A DNA stretch of 15,534 nucleotides from JAFCCL01 sp041645325 (GTDB lineage: Archaea > Iainarchaeota > Iainarchaeia > Iainarchaeales > GCA-2688035), in assembly GCA_041645325.1 (NCBI GenBank), contig JBAZQI010000024.1, positions 1 through 15,534 of the forward strand. The letters run 5' to 3'. The notes beneath the pieces are model-generated. The model was not told the DNA's origin. It saw nothing but the letters and a program-made list of their open reading frames with translations, and did not search any database. Below are positions 7,249 through 14,381 of this stretch, piece after piece (positions within the stretch are counted from its first letter, which is position 1; each line of letters opens with the position of its first letter). Made by a program: the position numbers and the translations under genes.

Positions 7249-7410
7249 ATGGCTGAAAACCAGTTGGTCGGAATGCTCATGCTCGGCCTTTCCATTGGGT
7301 GCTTTATTCCAAGGGATTTGCCTGCGCCTGGCGATGTCCTGAATCCCTTCATGCCATTCCTGGGCTTCGTCTTCCTTGTAATTGCAATAGTACTCTTCGT
7401 CAAGCACTAG
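7249..7410 (+). CDS. Small two-segment membrane protein, 53 aa, unknown function
   Basis: A short reading frame from ATG 7249 to TAG 7408-7410 gives 53 residues. It has a hydrophobic stretch at about 6-20 (LVGMLMLGLSIGCFI), a Pro/Asp hinge (about 21-33, with RDLPAPGD), and a strongly hydrophobic second stretch at about 37-51, then VKH. This is the layout of a helical-hairpin membrane peptide with both ends on the same side. Support: ATG start, TATA-like box at a sensible distance, unbroken hydrophobic pattern, and codons like its neighbours. The opposite-strand frame over the same bases is hydrophilic, as expected for the complement of hydrophobic codons, and is judged a shadow. No family is recognised; Cys18 is its only cysteine. 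Confidence 0.6.
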   Translation: MAENQLVGMLMLGLSIGCFIPRDLPAPGDVLNPFMPFLGFVFLVIAIVLFVKH

Positions 7411-7432
7411 CCGTCACGTCCGGCTGGTACGG

Positions 7433-7460
7433 AGCCAATTCAGCTTGGGCTGAATTGGCT
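7433..7460. repeat. Perfect 12-bp inverted repeat with 4-nt loop
   Basis: AGCCAATTCAGC (7433-7444) is followed by TTGG and its exact reverse complement GCTGAATTGGCT (7449-7460). It lies 22 nt after the stop of the 53-aa membrane protein. No T-run follows directly, so it is not a typical terminator. Further weak pairing is possible around it (CAGCTT 7441-7446 with AAGCTG 7483-7488; TTGGC 7460-7464 with GCCAA 7477-7481). The 8-mer GTCACGTC occurs on both sides (7413-7420 and 7488-7495). It may be an RNA hairpin in the 3' UTR or a protein-binding palindrome. Confidence 0.6.
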
Positions 7461-7633
7461 TGGCTTGCTGTTGCTCGCCAATAAGCTGTCACGTCTTGTT
7501 GCTCTGCTCCAAGGTTTTCTTTGAAAGGCAAGGGGTTTTTCCCAACATTTTTTTAACGGTCAATTGTCTTAAGGGCATTCGGCAAAAGCAGTTTTTTTTG
7601 CTTCACGTTTTCACTCGCAAAAGTGCCCGAAAG

Positions 7634-7645
7634 CCTTTTAAATGC
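7634..7645 (+). promoter_or_regulatory. TATA-like box before the candidate structured RNA
   Basis: CCTTTTAAATGC (7634-7645) resembles the other TATA boxes in the window. Its centre is about 24 nt before the first base of the 12-bp inverted repeat starting at 7662, so a transcript would begin almost exactly at the 5' arm. No sizeable reading frame starts there on the plus strand. Confidence 0.35.
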
Positions 7646-7661
7646 CAAAACCCTAATACAA

Positions 7662-7776
7662 CTGGAGATGGTTTGTTAATTATCAAGGCATCAATTTTAA
7701 ACAAGCAACCGAAACAAACTCACCCTGTTTGAAGGGCTATGACACAAGTTTTCGGGGCTCATTGAACCATCTCCAG
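7662..7776 (+). ncRNA. Candidate structured RNA closed by a 12-bp terminal stem
   Basis: CTGGAGATGGTT (7662-7673) is the exact reverse complement of AACCATCTCCAG (7765-7776), so a transcript of about 115 nt would close into a 12-bp terminal stem. Two more pairings nest inside: CCGAAA 7709-7714 with TTTCGG 7750-7755, and CAAAC 7715-7719 with GTTTG 7727-7731 (7-nt loop). A TATA-like box places the likely start at the 5' arm. It lacks signatures of tRNA, 5S rRNA, SRP RNA, RNase P RNA or box C/D RNA. It is AT-rich for a structural RNA, and its 3' part overlaps a possible minus-strand gene, so the call is tentative. Confidence 0.28.
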
Positions 7777-7898
7777 CTTAAAGCAACCCTGTTCATCAGG
7801 CTGTTTATCGCCATTTCTAATCGCCTGTCGGCAATTCTTTTTTTGCCATTTGACTTCCTGGAAGCCCGCAATCCCTGCCAGACCTTGCTATTTGCCAT
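7737..7898 (-). CDS. Possible small basic protein, 53 aa
   Basis: Minus-strand frame from ATG 7898 to TAG 7737-7739. The 53 residues are rich in Arg/Lys and Trp: a basic N-terminal half (RASRKSNGKKR, about 11-21) and an amphipathic C-terminal part with WRWF. It could bind nucleic acid, but no family is recognised. Support: a TATA-like AATTTTATTTAAT (plus strand 7921-7933) is centred about 30 nt upstream of the ATG, matching the leaderless pattern here, and the codons resemble nearby genes. Against it: short, lies in a region with alternative readings, and its 3' end overlaps the candidate structured RNA on the other strand. Confidence 0.35.
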   Translation of the reverse strand: MANSKVWQGLRASRKSNGKKRIADRRLEMAINSLMNRVALSWRWFNEPRKLVS

Positions 7899-8026
7899 TA
7901 TTTTTAATCCCTTGCATTGCAATTTTATTTAATGCCTCCTATTTGCAATAGGTACTGGAAAAGCAACCCAGCTTGTTATGTATAAGATAAAATGGTGGTT
8001 TTTTGGGCATTGAATGGCAAAAAGAG
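7899..8026 (+). promoter_or_regulatory. Upstream region of the Lhr-type helicase gene
   Basis: AT-rich stretch with two overlapping TATA-like boxes, TGTATAAG (7979-7986) and GATAAAATGG (7986-7995). Starts 26 nt downstream would fall near 8009-8017, before the ATG at 8027 but after the TTG at 8003. The TATA-like sequence for the opposite-strand small gene (7921-7933) also lies here, making it a possible divergent promoter region. Confidence 0.35.
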
Positions 8027-10609
8027 ATGCATTCGGATGAGGAAATTTTCAAATCCCTGCATCCCCTGCTTGCGGCTTGGTTCAAATGGCGCTTCAGGTC
8101 ATTTACCGAGCCGCAGCGCTATGCAATACTCAACATCCACGGCCTGCAGAACACCCTTGTTTCAGCGCCCACAGGCACAGGCAAAACCCTTTCCGCCTTC
8201 ACAGCAGTGCTCAACGAACTCATTTCCCTTTCAGACCAGGGGAAGCTTGAGGACAAAATTTACTGCCTTTACATTTCACCGTTGCGCGCGCTTTCGAACG
8301 ACATTGAAAGGAACCTGAACCAGCCGCTTGGGGAAATAAAAAAAGCCGGCGCAAAAATCGGCAAGGACATTGACTTCAGGGTTGCGGTGAGAACAGGCGA
8401 CACCACGGCAAGCGAGCGGAGCAAACAGGCCAGGAAGCCGCCGCATATCCTGATTACCACGCCGGAGAGCTTTGCGATTCTTTTGAACAGCCCAAAGTTT
8501 ATGGAGCGCATGAAGGAAATAAAATGGGTTGTTGTGGACGAAATTCATTCGCTTGCCGAGAACAAGAGGGGCGTGCATTTGTCGCTTTCGCTTGAAAGGC
8601 TGCAAAGGCAGAATCCCACCGTGTGCAGGATCGGCCTTTCGGCAACAATTGCGCCTCTTGAGGAAATGGCAAAGTTCCTTGTCGGGATGAAGAATGAAAA
8701 AGAGGCAAGGGATTGCAGGATTGTGGATGTGCAGAGCATAAAAAAGCTGGATTTGCAGGTTGTTTCCCCATTGCCCGACCTCATTAATGTTTCAGCCGGG
8801 GAAATCCAGGGCAAATTGTACGAAACCCTGCACAGGATGATTCAGCAGCACAAAACAACGCTGGTTTTCACCAATACAAGGTCTGCAACAGAGCGGGTTG
8901 TGCACAATCTCAAGGAAAAATTCCCTACTTTTTACCATGAGGGCAACCTTGACGCGCATCACAGCTCTGTTTCAAGGGAAAAAAGGCTTAATGTTGAAAC
9001 CCGCCTGAAGGAAGGAAAGCTGAAGTGCGTTGTTTCATCAACCTCGCTTGAACTTGGCATTGACATTGGCTTCATTGACCTTGTGGTGCTTTTGGGCAGC
9101 CCGAAAAGCATCAGCAGGGCATTGCAGCGCATTGGCAGGAGCGGGCACAGGCTGCATGACACGGTAAAAGGCCGCATAATTGTTTTGGACAGGGATGACC
9201 TTGTTGAATGCGCTGTGCTTTTGAAGAATGCGCTTGAGCACAGGCTTGACAGGGTGAAGATTCCGCATAACTGCCTTGATGTTCTGGCCCAGCAGGTTTT
9301 CGGCATCGCGATTGCGGAAAGAATCCTTGAAAAGGATTTGTTTTCGCTTGTGAGAGGCAGCTATTGCTTTTCCTCGCTTTCAAAGCAGGATTTTGACGAG
9401 GTCATAAAATACCTTTCAGGTTATTACAGCACGCTTGAAACAAGGCATGTTTACGCCAAAATCTGGCTTGATGAGGAAACAGGAATGATTGGCAGGCGGG
9501 GCAAAATGGCGAGGGTGCTTTATATGACAAACGTCGGCACAATTCCTGACGAGGCGCGCATTACCGTCAAGATGGGCGAGCACAGCATTGGCACAATTGA
9601 TGAAAGCTTTTTGGAGCGGATGAGGCCAGGCGATGTTTTTGTGCTTGCAGGCCAAAGCTATGCGTTCAGGTACAGCAGGGGAAACACGATTCAGGTTTCT
9701 GCCGCGCTGAAAAGGCCTCCAACCATTCCAAGCTGGGTTTCTGAAATGCTTCCCCTATCCTTTGACCTGGCCCTTGAAATCCAGAAATTCAGGCTGCTGA
9801 TGGCTGAAAAGTTTGAGGCAAAGCGCAGCAAGGCTGAAGTACTTGATTTTCTCAAAAAATACCTTTACCTTGAGGGCAATGCCGCAAATGCAATATATAA
9901 TTACTTCAGGGACCAGTTTCTTTTCGCGGGAATTCCTGACGAGAAAAGGCTTTTGATTGAATACTATACAGGCGATGATGGAAAGCGCTTTGCAATAATT
10001 CACACTCTGTACGGCAGGCGTGTCAACGACGCATTGAGCCGGGTTTTGGCCTATCTTATGGGCAGGCTTGTGCACAAGGACGTTGAAATAACAATGAATG
10101 ACAATGGCTTCATGCTGAGCTGTGAAAAAATGCCGGTAAGGCAGGCTTTTTTGCTGCTTGAAAGGAATTCGCTCAGGGAAATTGCCGGGCTTGCCGTTGA
10201 AAAAACGCAGGTTTTGGAGAGGCGCTTCAGGCACTGTGCCGCGCGCGCTTTGATGATTCTGCGCAATTACAGGGGCAAGACAAAAAGCGTTGGGCGGCAG
10301 CAGATGAGCTCAAGGCTCCTGCTCATTGCTGTGAAGCAAATCAGCAACGATTTTCCGATTCTCAAGGAGGCCAGGCGCGAGGTACTTGAAGACATGATGG
10401 ATATAAGTGCTGCGGAGCAGGTCGTGGAATGGATTCATTCAGGCAAGCTCAAGGTGATAGAGAAAACTGTTGAAACGCCGAGCCCTTTTGCCTTCAACCT
10501 GTTTGCCTGGGGCCAAGCTGACGTACTCAAAATGGAGGGCAAGCTGGAATTCATCAAAAGAATGCACGAAAAGGTAAAGCAAAAGATAAGGGAAAAGGAA
10601 AAAAGCTAG
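8027..10609 (+). CDS. lhr: Lhr-type ATP-dependent superfamily 2 helicase
   Basis: DNA/RNA helicase of the Lhr (large helicase-related, COG1201-like) family, linked to DNA repair and nucleic acid unwinding in archaea. From ATG 8027 it has 860 residues, the size of archaeal Lhr core proteins. Motifs: Walker A PTGTGKT (48-54); SPLRAL of motif Ia (about 83-88); DEIH (171-174) as motif II; SAT (205-207) as motif III; motif IV LVFTNTRSAT; SLELGIDIG of motif V; and RIGRSGH (368-374) as motif VI. The remainder (about 390-860) corresponds to the winged-helix and Lhr-specific C-terminal core, ending in a Lys-rich tail. The in-frame TTG at 8003 would add eight residues, but TATA positions favour 8027. 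Its stop overlaps that of the convergent transporter ATPase gene. aLhr1 versus aLhr2 is not resolved. Confidence 0.95.
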   Translation: MHSDEEIFKSLHPLLAAWFKWRFRSFTEPQRYAILNIHGLQNTLVSAPTGTGKTLSAFTAVLNELISLSDQGKLEDKIYCLYISPLRALSNDIERNLNQPLGEIKKAGAKIGKDIDFRVAVRTGDTTASERSKQARKPPHILITTPESFAILLNSPKFMERMKEIKWVVVDEIHSLAENKRGVHLSLSLERLQRQNPTVCRIGLSATIAPLEEMAKFLVGMKNEKEARDCRIVDVQSIKKLDLQVVSPLPDLINVSAGEIQGKLYETLHRMIQQHKTTLVFTNTRSATERVVHNLKEKFPTFYHEGNLDAHHSSVSREKRLNVETRLKEGKLKCVVSSTSLELGIDIGFIDLVVLLGSPKSISRALQRIGRSGHRLHDTVKGRIIVLDRDDLVECAVLLKNALEHRLDRVKIPHNCLDVLAQQVFGIAIAERILEKDLFSLVRGSYCFSSLSKQDFDEVIKYLSGYYSTLETRHVYAKIWLDEETGMIGRRGKMARVLYMTNVGTIPDEARITVKMGEHSIGTIDESFLERMRPGDVFVLAGQSYAFRYSRGNTIQVSAALKRPPTIPSWVSEMLPLSFDLALEIQKFRLLMAEKFEAKRSKAEVLDFLKKYLYLEGNAANAIYNYFRDQFLFAGIPDEKRLLIEYYTGDDGKRFAIIHTLYGRRVNDALSRVLAYLMGRLVHKDVEITMNDNGFMLSCEKMPVRQAFLLLERNSLREIAGLAVEKTQVLERRFRHCAARALMILRNYRGKTKSVGRQQMSSRLLLIAVKQISNDFPILKEARREVLEDMMDISAAEQVVEWIHSGKLKVIEKTVETPSPFAFNLFAWGQADVLKMEGKLEFIKRMHEKVKQKIREKEKS
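10575..10604 (-). terminator. U-rich terminator for the liv operon, inside the lhr 3' end
   Basis: Read on the minus strand just after the ATPase stop, the sequence is a series of T-runs (CTTTTTTCC, CCTTTTCCC, ATCTTTTGC). They arise as the complement of Lys codons in the Lhr tail. Such U-tracts are the expected archaeal termination signal. Confidence 0.45.
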
Positions 10610-11256
10610 CCTATTTTTTTGTGCTGCACAATTTTTCCCTTGTCAAGCTCAAGCAGGTGGCTGCACAGCCTTTTGATTCTTGCCGCGTCGTGCTCTATCA
10701 GGATAATGGTCTTGTTTTCCTTTTGCAGCATCCTGATTACATCCTCGATTTTTTCGCTGTTTTCAGCGCTCACGCCGGCAAAAGGCTCGTCCAAAAGGAT
10801 GAGTTCATCCTTCCTAATCATCACCCTGCCGAATTCAAGCAGCCTTTGCTGGCCCCCGCTTAATGTTGCGGCCTTGTCGCCAATCTTGCCAGCCAAATCA
10901 ACCTTTTCAAGTATTTTTTCCGCGTGCTCCCTATTTGTAGAATCGTTTGCAACCAGCAGGTTTTCCAGAACAGTCATGTTCCTGAAAATTCCGCCTTGCT
11001 GGAAAATCCTTCCAATGCCCTTTCTTGCAATCATGTAGGCAGGCAGCTTGTCAATCCTTTCGCCCTTGAACAATACTTCGCCATCGCTTGGCGCAACCAT
11101 CTTTGTAATGATATTCAAAAGCGTTGTCTTGCCGCTGCCATTGCCGCCCACAAGCCCAAGGGTCCTGCCCTTCTCAAGGCTGAACGAAACGTCATCCAAG
11201 GCGGTAACGCCGCCAAAATGCTTTGAAACATTCCTCAATTCAAGCTCTGCGTGCAT
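10606..11256 (-). CDS. livG: Branched-chain amino acid-type ABC transporter ATPase (LivG-like)
   Basis: ATP-hydrolysing subunit of the HAAT/LIV importer. It is 216 residues, shorter than usual LivG (about 250). Motifs: Walker A GGNGSGKT (37-44); Q-loop FQQ (85-87) followed by the LivG-like GGIFRNMTVLEN; signature LSGGQQRLLE (132-141); Walker B and D-loop region ILLDEPFAG (153-161); and H-loop His189 in IEHD. The FGGVTAL N-terminus and DEPFAG...EHD resemble LivG, whereas LSGG resembles LivF (LivG usually has LPYG). ATG 11256 directly abuts the stop of the upstream lipoprotein gene and has GAGGGCGAT as ribosome site. It is the last gene of the operon, and no second ATPase is present nearby. The stop lies in a CTAG shared with the lhr stop. 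Confidence 0.93.
   Translation of the reverse strand: MHAELELRNVSKHFGGVTALDDVSFSLEKGRTLGLVGGNGSGKTTLLNIITKMVAPSDGEVLFKGERIDKLPAYMIARKGIGRIFQQGGIFRNMTVLENLLVANDSTNREHAEKILEKVDLAGKIGDKAATLSGGQQRLLEFGRVMIRKDELILLDEPFAGVSAENSEKIEDVIRMLQKENKTIILIEHDAARIKRLCSHLLELDKGKIVQHKKIG
10611..10620 (+). terminator. T-run terminator for lhr
   Basis: CTATTTTTTT immediately follows the lhr stop, giving seven consecutive U in the transcript, enough for archaeal intrinsic termination. It overlaps the last codons of the convergent ATPase gene. Confidence 0.45.
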
Positions 11257-12384
11257 TCAATCGCCCTCATACAAAACGAATTCGCCGTTTTTGACTGTTT
11301 TGAGCATTATTTCTTTTTCTGTGTCACCGTTTTCGTTGAATGTTATTGCGCCAGTTACTCCGGAAAAATCCTTTATTTTATACAATTTATCTTTTATGCA
11401 AACCGTGTCATATGGGCTGCCACATTCTTTTAGCACTTGGGCCAGAATCATTACATTGTCGTAGGCAAGCGCTGCGAATGAACCAGGGGCATATCCATAC
11501 CTTTGCTGATATTTTTCCGCAAATGCCCGAAAAACAGGGTCTTTGGAATTCGCGTCAAAAAAGTTTGTATAAATAAGACCGTTTGCAGAATCACCTGCGT
11601 TCTCAATCAGGGAATCTTCTTCTGCTGCAAAAGAGCCGAACCAAGGAATGTTTATTCCCAATTCTTCAGCCTGCTTTAGCAAAAGCCCTGTTTCCTGTGC
11701 GTGGCCAAAGAGGAACACTGCATCAGGTTCTGCGGCCTTCACTTTTGTAAGCTGGGTTTGGTAATCCTTTGCGCCTTTTTCATATTTTTCTATGATAACC
11801 ACTTCGCCGCCTTTTTCTTCAAAGGCTTTTTTCAGGTTGCTGGCATATGTTTCGCCTGAATCGCTGTTTACAACAATCATGCCTATTTTGCTATGTCCGA
11901 AATCATTAAACATTACGTCGGCAAGGTATTCCGCTTCCTTATCCGGCAGGAGATTGTGCCTGAAAATAAAATCGCCTGCGTCGGATATTTTTGAGGAAGC
12001 GCCGGCAACGGAGAACACAATTGCCTTGTCTTCCTCTGCAAGCGGTGCAATTGCCAGCGTGGTTCCGCTTTCGGTCGTGAGCAAGACCTTTATGCCTTCA
12101 ACCTGTGCGAGTTTCTGGTATGCGGAAACACCCTGCTTTGTATCGCCGCCCGTGTCTTCGTAGGCAATTTCCAATTTTTTCCCGTTAATTCCCTCTTCAT
12201 TGACCTTTTCCATGGCCAGCGAAATTCCTTCACTTTCAAACTGGCCAAGATAAGCAACAGTGCCTGTCATTGGAAGAATGGCGCCAATCTTAATCGTTTC
12301 TTCTCCCTGCGCGGGTTGTTCCTGTATGCATCCGCTGAACAAAATTGCCAAAGCCAGCAGCAATGCAATTGCCTTAACCTTCAC
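11257..12384 (-). CDS. LIV/HAAT-type substrate-binding lipoprotein 1
   Basis: Extracellular ligand-binding subunit of the importer (periplasmic-binding protein type I fold, Leu/Ile/Val-binding or related group). It is 375 residues from GTG 12384. A lipoprotein signal is clear: MKVK, a hydrophobic core, then the lipobox FSGC with Cys19, followed by a Gln/Pro/Glu-rich linker. The mature domain opens with the typical IKIGAILPMTG and continues through the two-lobe fold (about 35-365). GTG is supported by GAGGGGAT upstream and an 11-nt overlap with the permease stop, which implies coupled translation. Two cysteines near the C-terminus (in ECGSPYDTVC) could form a disulfide. The C-terminal KTVKNGEFVLYEG is shared with lipoprotein 2. 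The substrate is inferred only from family; other amino acids, amides or urea are possible. Confidence 0.92.
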   Translation of the reverse strand: MKVKAIALLLALAILFSGCIQEQPAQGEETIKIGAILPMTGTVAYLGQFESEGISLAMEKVNEEGINGKKLEIAYEDTGGDTKQGVSAYQKLAQVEGIKVLLTTESGTTLAIAPLAEEDKAIVFSVAGASSKISDAGDFIFRHNLLPDKEAEYLADVMFNDFGHSKIGMIVVNSDSGETYASNLKKAFEEKGGEVVIIEKYEKGAKDYQTQLTKVKAAEPDAVFLFGHAQETGLLLKQAEELGINIPWFGSFAAEEDSLIENAGDSANGLIYTNFFDANSKDPVFRAFAEKYQQRYGYAPGSFAALAYDNVMILAQVLKECGSPYDTVCIKDKLYKIKDFSGVTGAITFNENGDTEKEIMLKTVKNGEFVLYEGD

Positions 12385-13264
12385 TTATTATCCCCTCGAA
12401 CCATTGCTTGCCCATTATCCCTTTCGGCCTTTTTATTACGAGTATTAAGAGCAAGGTTGCATAAATAATTTGCCTTAGCGGCCCGACCATGCTGCTTGGC
12501 AGCCCGATGAACCTTAACGGTTCAGGGAGCAGCACCAAAACTATTGCGCCGACAATGCTTCCCTCTAATGAGCCCATTCCGCCCAAGACAACCATTAACA
12601 GCATGAGGATTGTTTCCGCAAGGCCAAAGCTGCTTGGGTCAATGAACGTAATGTAGTGCGCGAATAGGCAGCCTGCAATGCCTGCAAAGCACGCGCCGAT
12701 GGCAAATGCCTCTGTTTTCAGCAGGCTTGTGTTTTTTCCAAGGCTTTCCGCAACCTGCTCTGATTCGCGCAGCGCCTTGAGCGCAATGCCAAACCTGCCT
12801 GTCAAAAGCCATTTCAGTATGAAGTATGTTGCCGCTGCAACAATGAATGCAAGCGCAAAATAAGTCCAAAGCGAATCAATTGCAATTCCCAGGAATTCCG
12901 GTTTTGGAATGCCGGGAATTCCCAATGGGCCGCGCGTAAGGTCTGTCCAGTTGAGCATAATGCTTCTTATGATTTCCCCAAATGCAAGTGTTGCCACTGC
13001 CAAAAAATCTCCGCGTAGCCTCAGGGCAGGAATGCTCAGCAGCACGCCAAAGAAAGCTGCCATTCCCGCGGCCGCAAGAAGGCCAAACCAGAAAGGAAAG
13101 CCTGCCATCACCAGAAGCGTGCTTGTGTATGCCCCGATTCCAAAAAATGCGGCATGCCCGAGATTAAGCATTCCGGCATATCCAGTAATGAGGTTCAGGC
13201 TCATTGAGAGAATCGCATAAATGCAAATCAGAATCAGCAAATGCAGGATGTAGGCTTCAATCAT
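12374..13264 (-). CDS. livM: LIV-type ABC transporter permease (LivM-like)
   Basis: Second permease subunit of the branched-chain amino acid-type importer. It has 296 residues and about eight to nine hydrophobic segments. LivM hallmarks: LNLITGYAGMLNLGHAAFFGIGAY near the N-terminus (about 23-46, of which TGYAGMLNLGHAAF is the core), ALRLRGDFLAVATLAF (about 79-94), an EAA-type cytoplasmic loop around KALRESEQVAESLG, and the GGMGSLEGSIVGA segment. ATG 13264 overlaps the stop of the upstream lipoprotein gene by 8 nt (ATGATTGA), and an AGGCGG-like ribosome site precedes it. Its own stop overlaps the next gene by 11 nt. It should pair with the LivH-like subunit to form the channel. Confidence 0.94.
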   Translation of the reverse strand: MIEAYILHLLILICIYAILSMSLNLITGYAGMLNLGHAAFFGIGAYTSTLLVMAGFPFWFGLLAAAGMAAFFGVLLSIPALRLRGDFLAVATLAFGEIIRSIMLNWTDLTRGPLGIPGIPKPEFLGIAIDSLWTYFALAFIVAAATYFILKWLLTGRFGIALKALRESEQVAESLGKNTSLLKTEAFAIGACFAGIAGCLFAHYITFIDPSSFGLAETILMLLMVVLGGMGSLEGSIVGAIVLVLLPEPLRFIGLPSSMVGPLRQIIYATLLLILVIKRPKGIMGKQWFEGIISEG

Positions 13265-14381
13265 TCAAACCGCCTTCATACAAAACAAATTCGCCGTTCT
13301 TTACTGTTTTGAATGCAACCTGCTTTATCGCCATGCCGTCTGAATCAAAAGTCGTCGTGCCGCTTACCCCTGGCCAGTTTTTCACGCCATAAAGGTAGTT
13401 CTTCATTGCTTCGCTCGAACCATCCGTTTTTTCAGCTGCTTCAGCAAGCAGCATTATCGCCTCATAAGATGTTGCAGCGTAAATAGTGGGCATTGCGCCA
13501 AACTGTTGCTGAAATTTTTCTGCAAAATTTTTTGTTTTCAAATCTTTGGCAAAGTCAAGCGAGTTGGTGGAATAAACAAGGTCTTCTGCCGCGCCTCCTG
13601 CAACAGCCAGTATGTCATTGCCCTCAATGTCCCAAGAATACCACTTGGTATCCAGGCCAAGCTCTTTTGCCTGTTTTAGAATCAAGCCGGCGTTTTTTGG
13701 GTAAGCCGGCAAGTAAACGCCGTCCGGATTTAACTGCTTTATGCGCATCAACTGTGCCCTAACATCGGTTGCATCACCAACAAAAGATTCTTCCCCAAGA
13801 ACTTCGCCTCCAAGCCCGGTAAACGACTGGATGAAAATGCCTTTTGCCGTCAAGCCTGCTTCATCGTTCTGGTAAAAGACAGCCATCCTGCGCAAGCCCT
13901 CTTTTTCATATGCAAAGCCAGCCATTGCAGAAACTTCAACTGTTGAATCATTTATATTGCTGAAAATAAAATCCCCCGCGGTCCTAATCTTCGGTGTCAT
14001 TGCACTGGCATTCAGCAATATTTTTTTATCAGCCTCAGCCAATGGGGCGAGAGCAAGCACAACACCGCTCTGCCCGGAAATAAAAGCATTGAAAAGCTCC
14101 TTTTTGTTCTGATAAGCAGTAATGGCATTTTCTACTTTGCTTTGGGTGTCTTCAACAATCAGAATCACTTTTTCATAGCCTGCTTCTTCATTAAGCTGGG
14201 CCGCGGCAAGCTGGGCGCCATGCAGCATCATTTCCCCATAGGGCGCAAACGAACCAGTTGTGCCAATAATTAGTCCAATCCTTATTGTTTCTTGCCCCTG
14301 CGGTTGTTCCTGCACGCACCCGCTGATGACGACAATCAGAAGCAGTAAAGCCAATCCGAAAGGCAATGTTGTTTTTTTCAT
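13257..14381 (-). CDS. LIV/HAAT-type substrate-binding lipoprotein 2
   Basis: Second extracellular binding protein of the same importer, 374 residues from ATG 14381. Its signal is MKK, a Leu/Ile/Val core, then lipobox ISGC with Cys22 and a Gln/Pro linker. The mature part starts IRIGLIIGTTGSFAPYG, typical of the family. The frame stays open upstream to 14492, but ATG 14381 is chosen because it gives a clean lipoprotein signal, has a perfect GAGGT site at 14391-14395 (9-nt spacing), and overlaps the LivH stop as ATGA. It is a diverged paralogue of lipoprotein 1: similar layout, and the same C-terminal TVKNGEFVLYEG. Two different receptors on one permease pair suggest two ligands or affinities, as with LivJ and LivK in enterobacteria. 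Confidence 0.92.
   Translation of the reverse strand: MKKTTLPFGLALLLLIVVISGCVQEQPQGQETIRIGLIIGTTGSFAPYGEMMLHGAQLAAAQLNEEAGYEKVILIVEDTQSKVENAITAYQNKKELFNAFISGQSGVVLALAPLAEADKKILLNASAMTPKIRTAGDFIFSNINDSTVEVSAMAGFAYEKEGLRRMAVFYQNDEAGLTAKGIFIQSFTGLGGEVLGEESFVGDATDVRAQLMRIKQLNPDGVYLPAYPKNAGLILKQAKELGLDTKWYSWDIEGNDILAVAGGAAEDLVYSTNSLDFAKDLKTKNFAEKFQQQFGAMPTIYAATSYEAIMLLAEAAEKTDGSSEAMKNYLYGVKNWPGVSGTTTFDSDGMAIKQVAFKTVKNGEFVLYEGGLND

Noticed and set aside
7135..7407. 90-codon minus-strand frame over the small membrane protein gene
   Set aside because: Its hydrophilic, charged sequence is what the complement of hydrophobic codons gives. The plus-strand frame has the better start, promoter spacing and membrane pattern.
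7460..7732. 90-codon plus-strand frame in the gene-poor island
   Set aside because: Cys-rich, non-protein-like composition, no supported start, and it runs through the candidate RNA promoter and 5' stem.
7662..7776. Reading the 12-bp inverted repeat as ends of a miniature transposable element
   Set aside because: No target-site duplication flanks the arms and no second copy exists in the window.
7729..7932. 67-codon plus-strand frame opposite the basic small protein
   Set aside because: It needs a TTG start with no ribosome site or correctly spaced TATA box, and looks like the hydrophobic shadow of the minus-strand frame.
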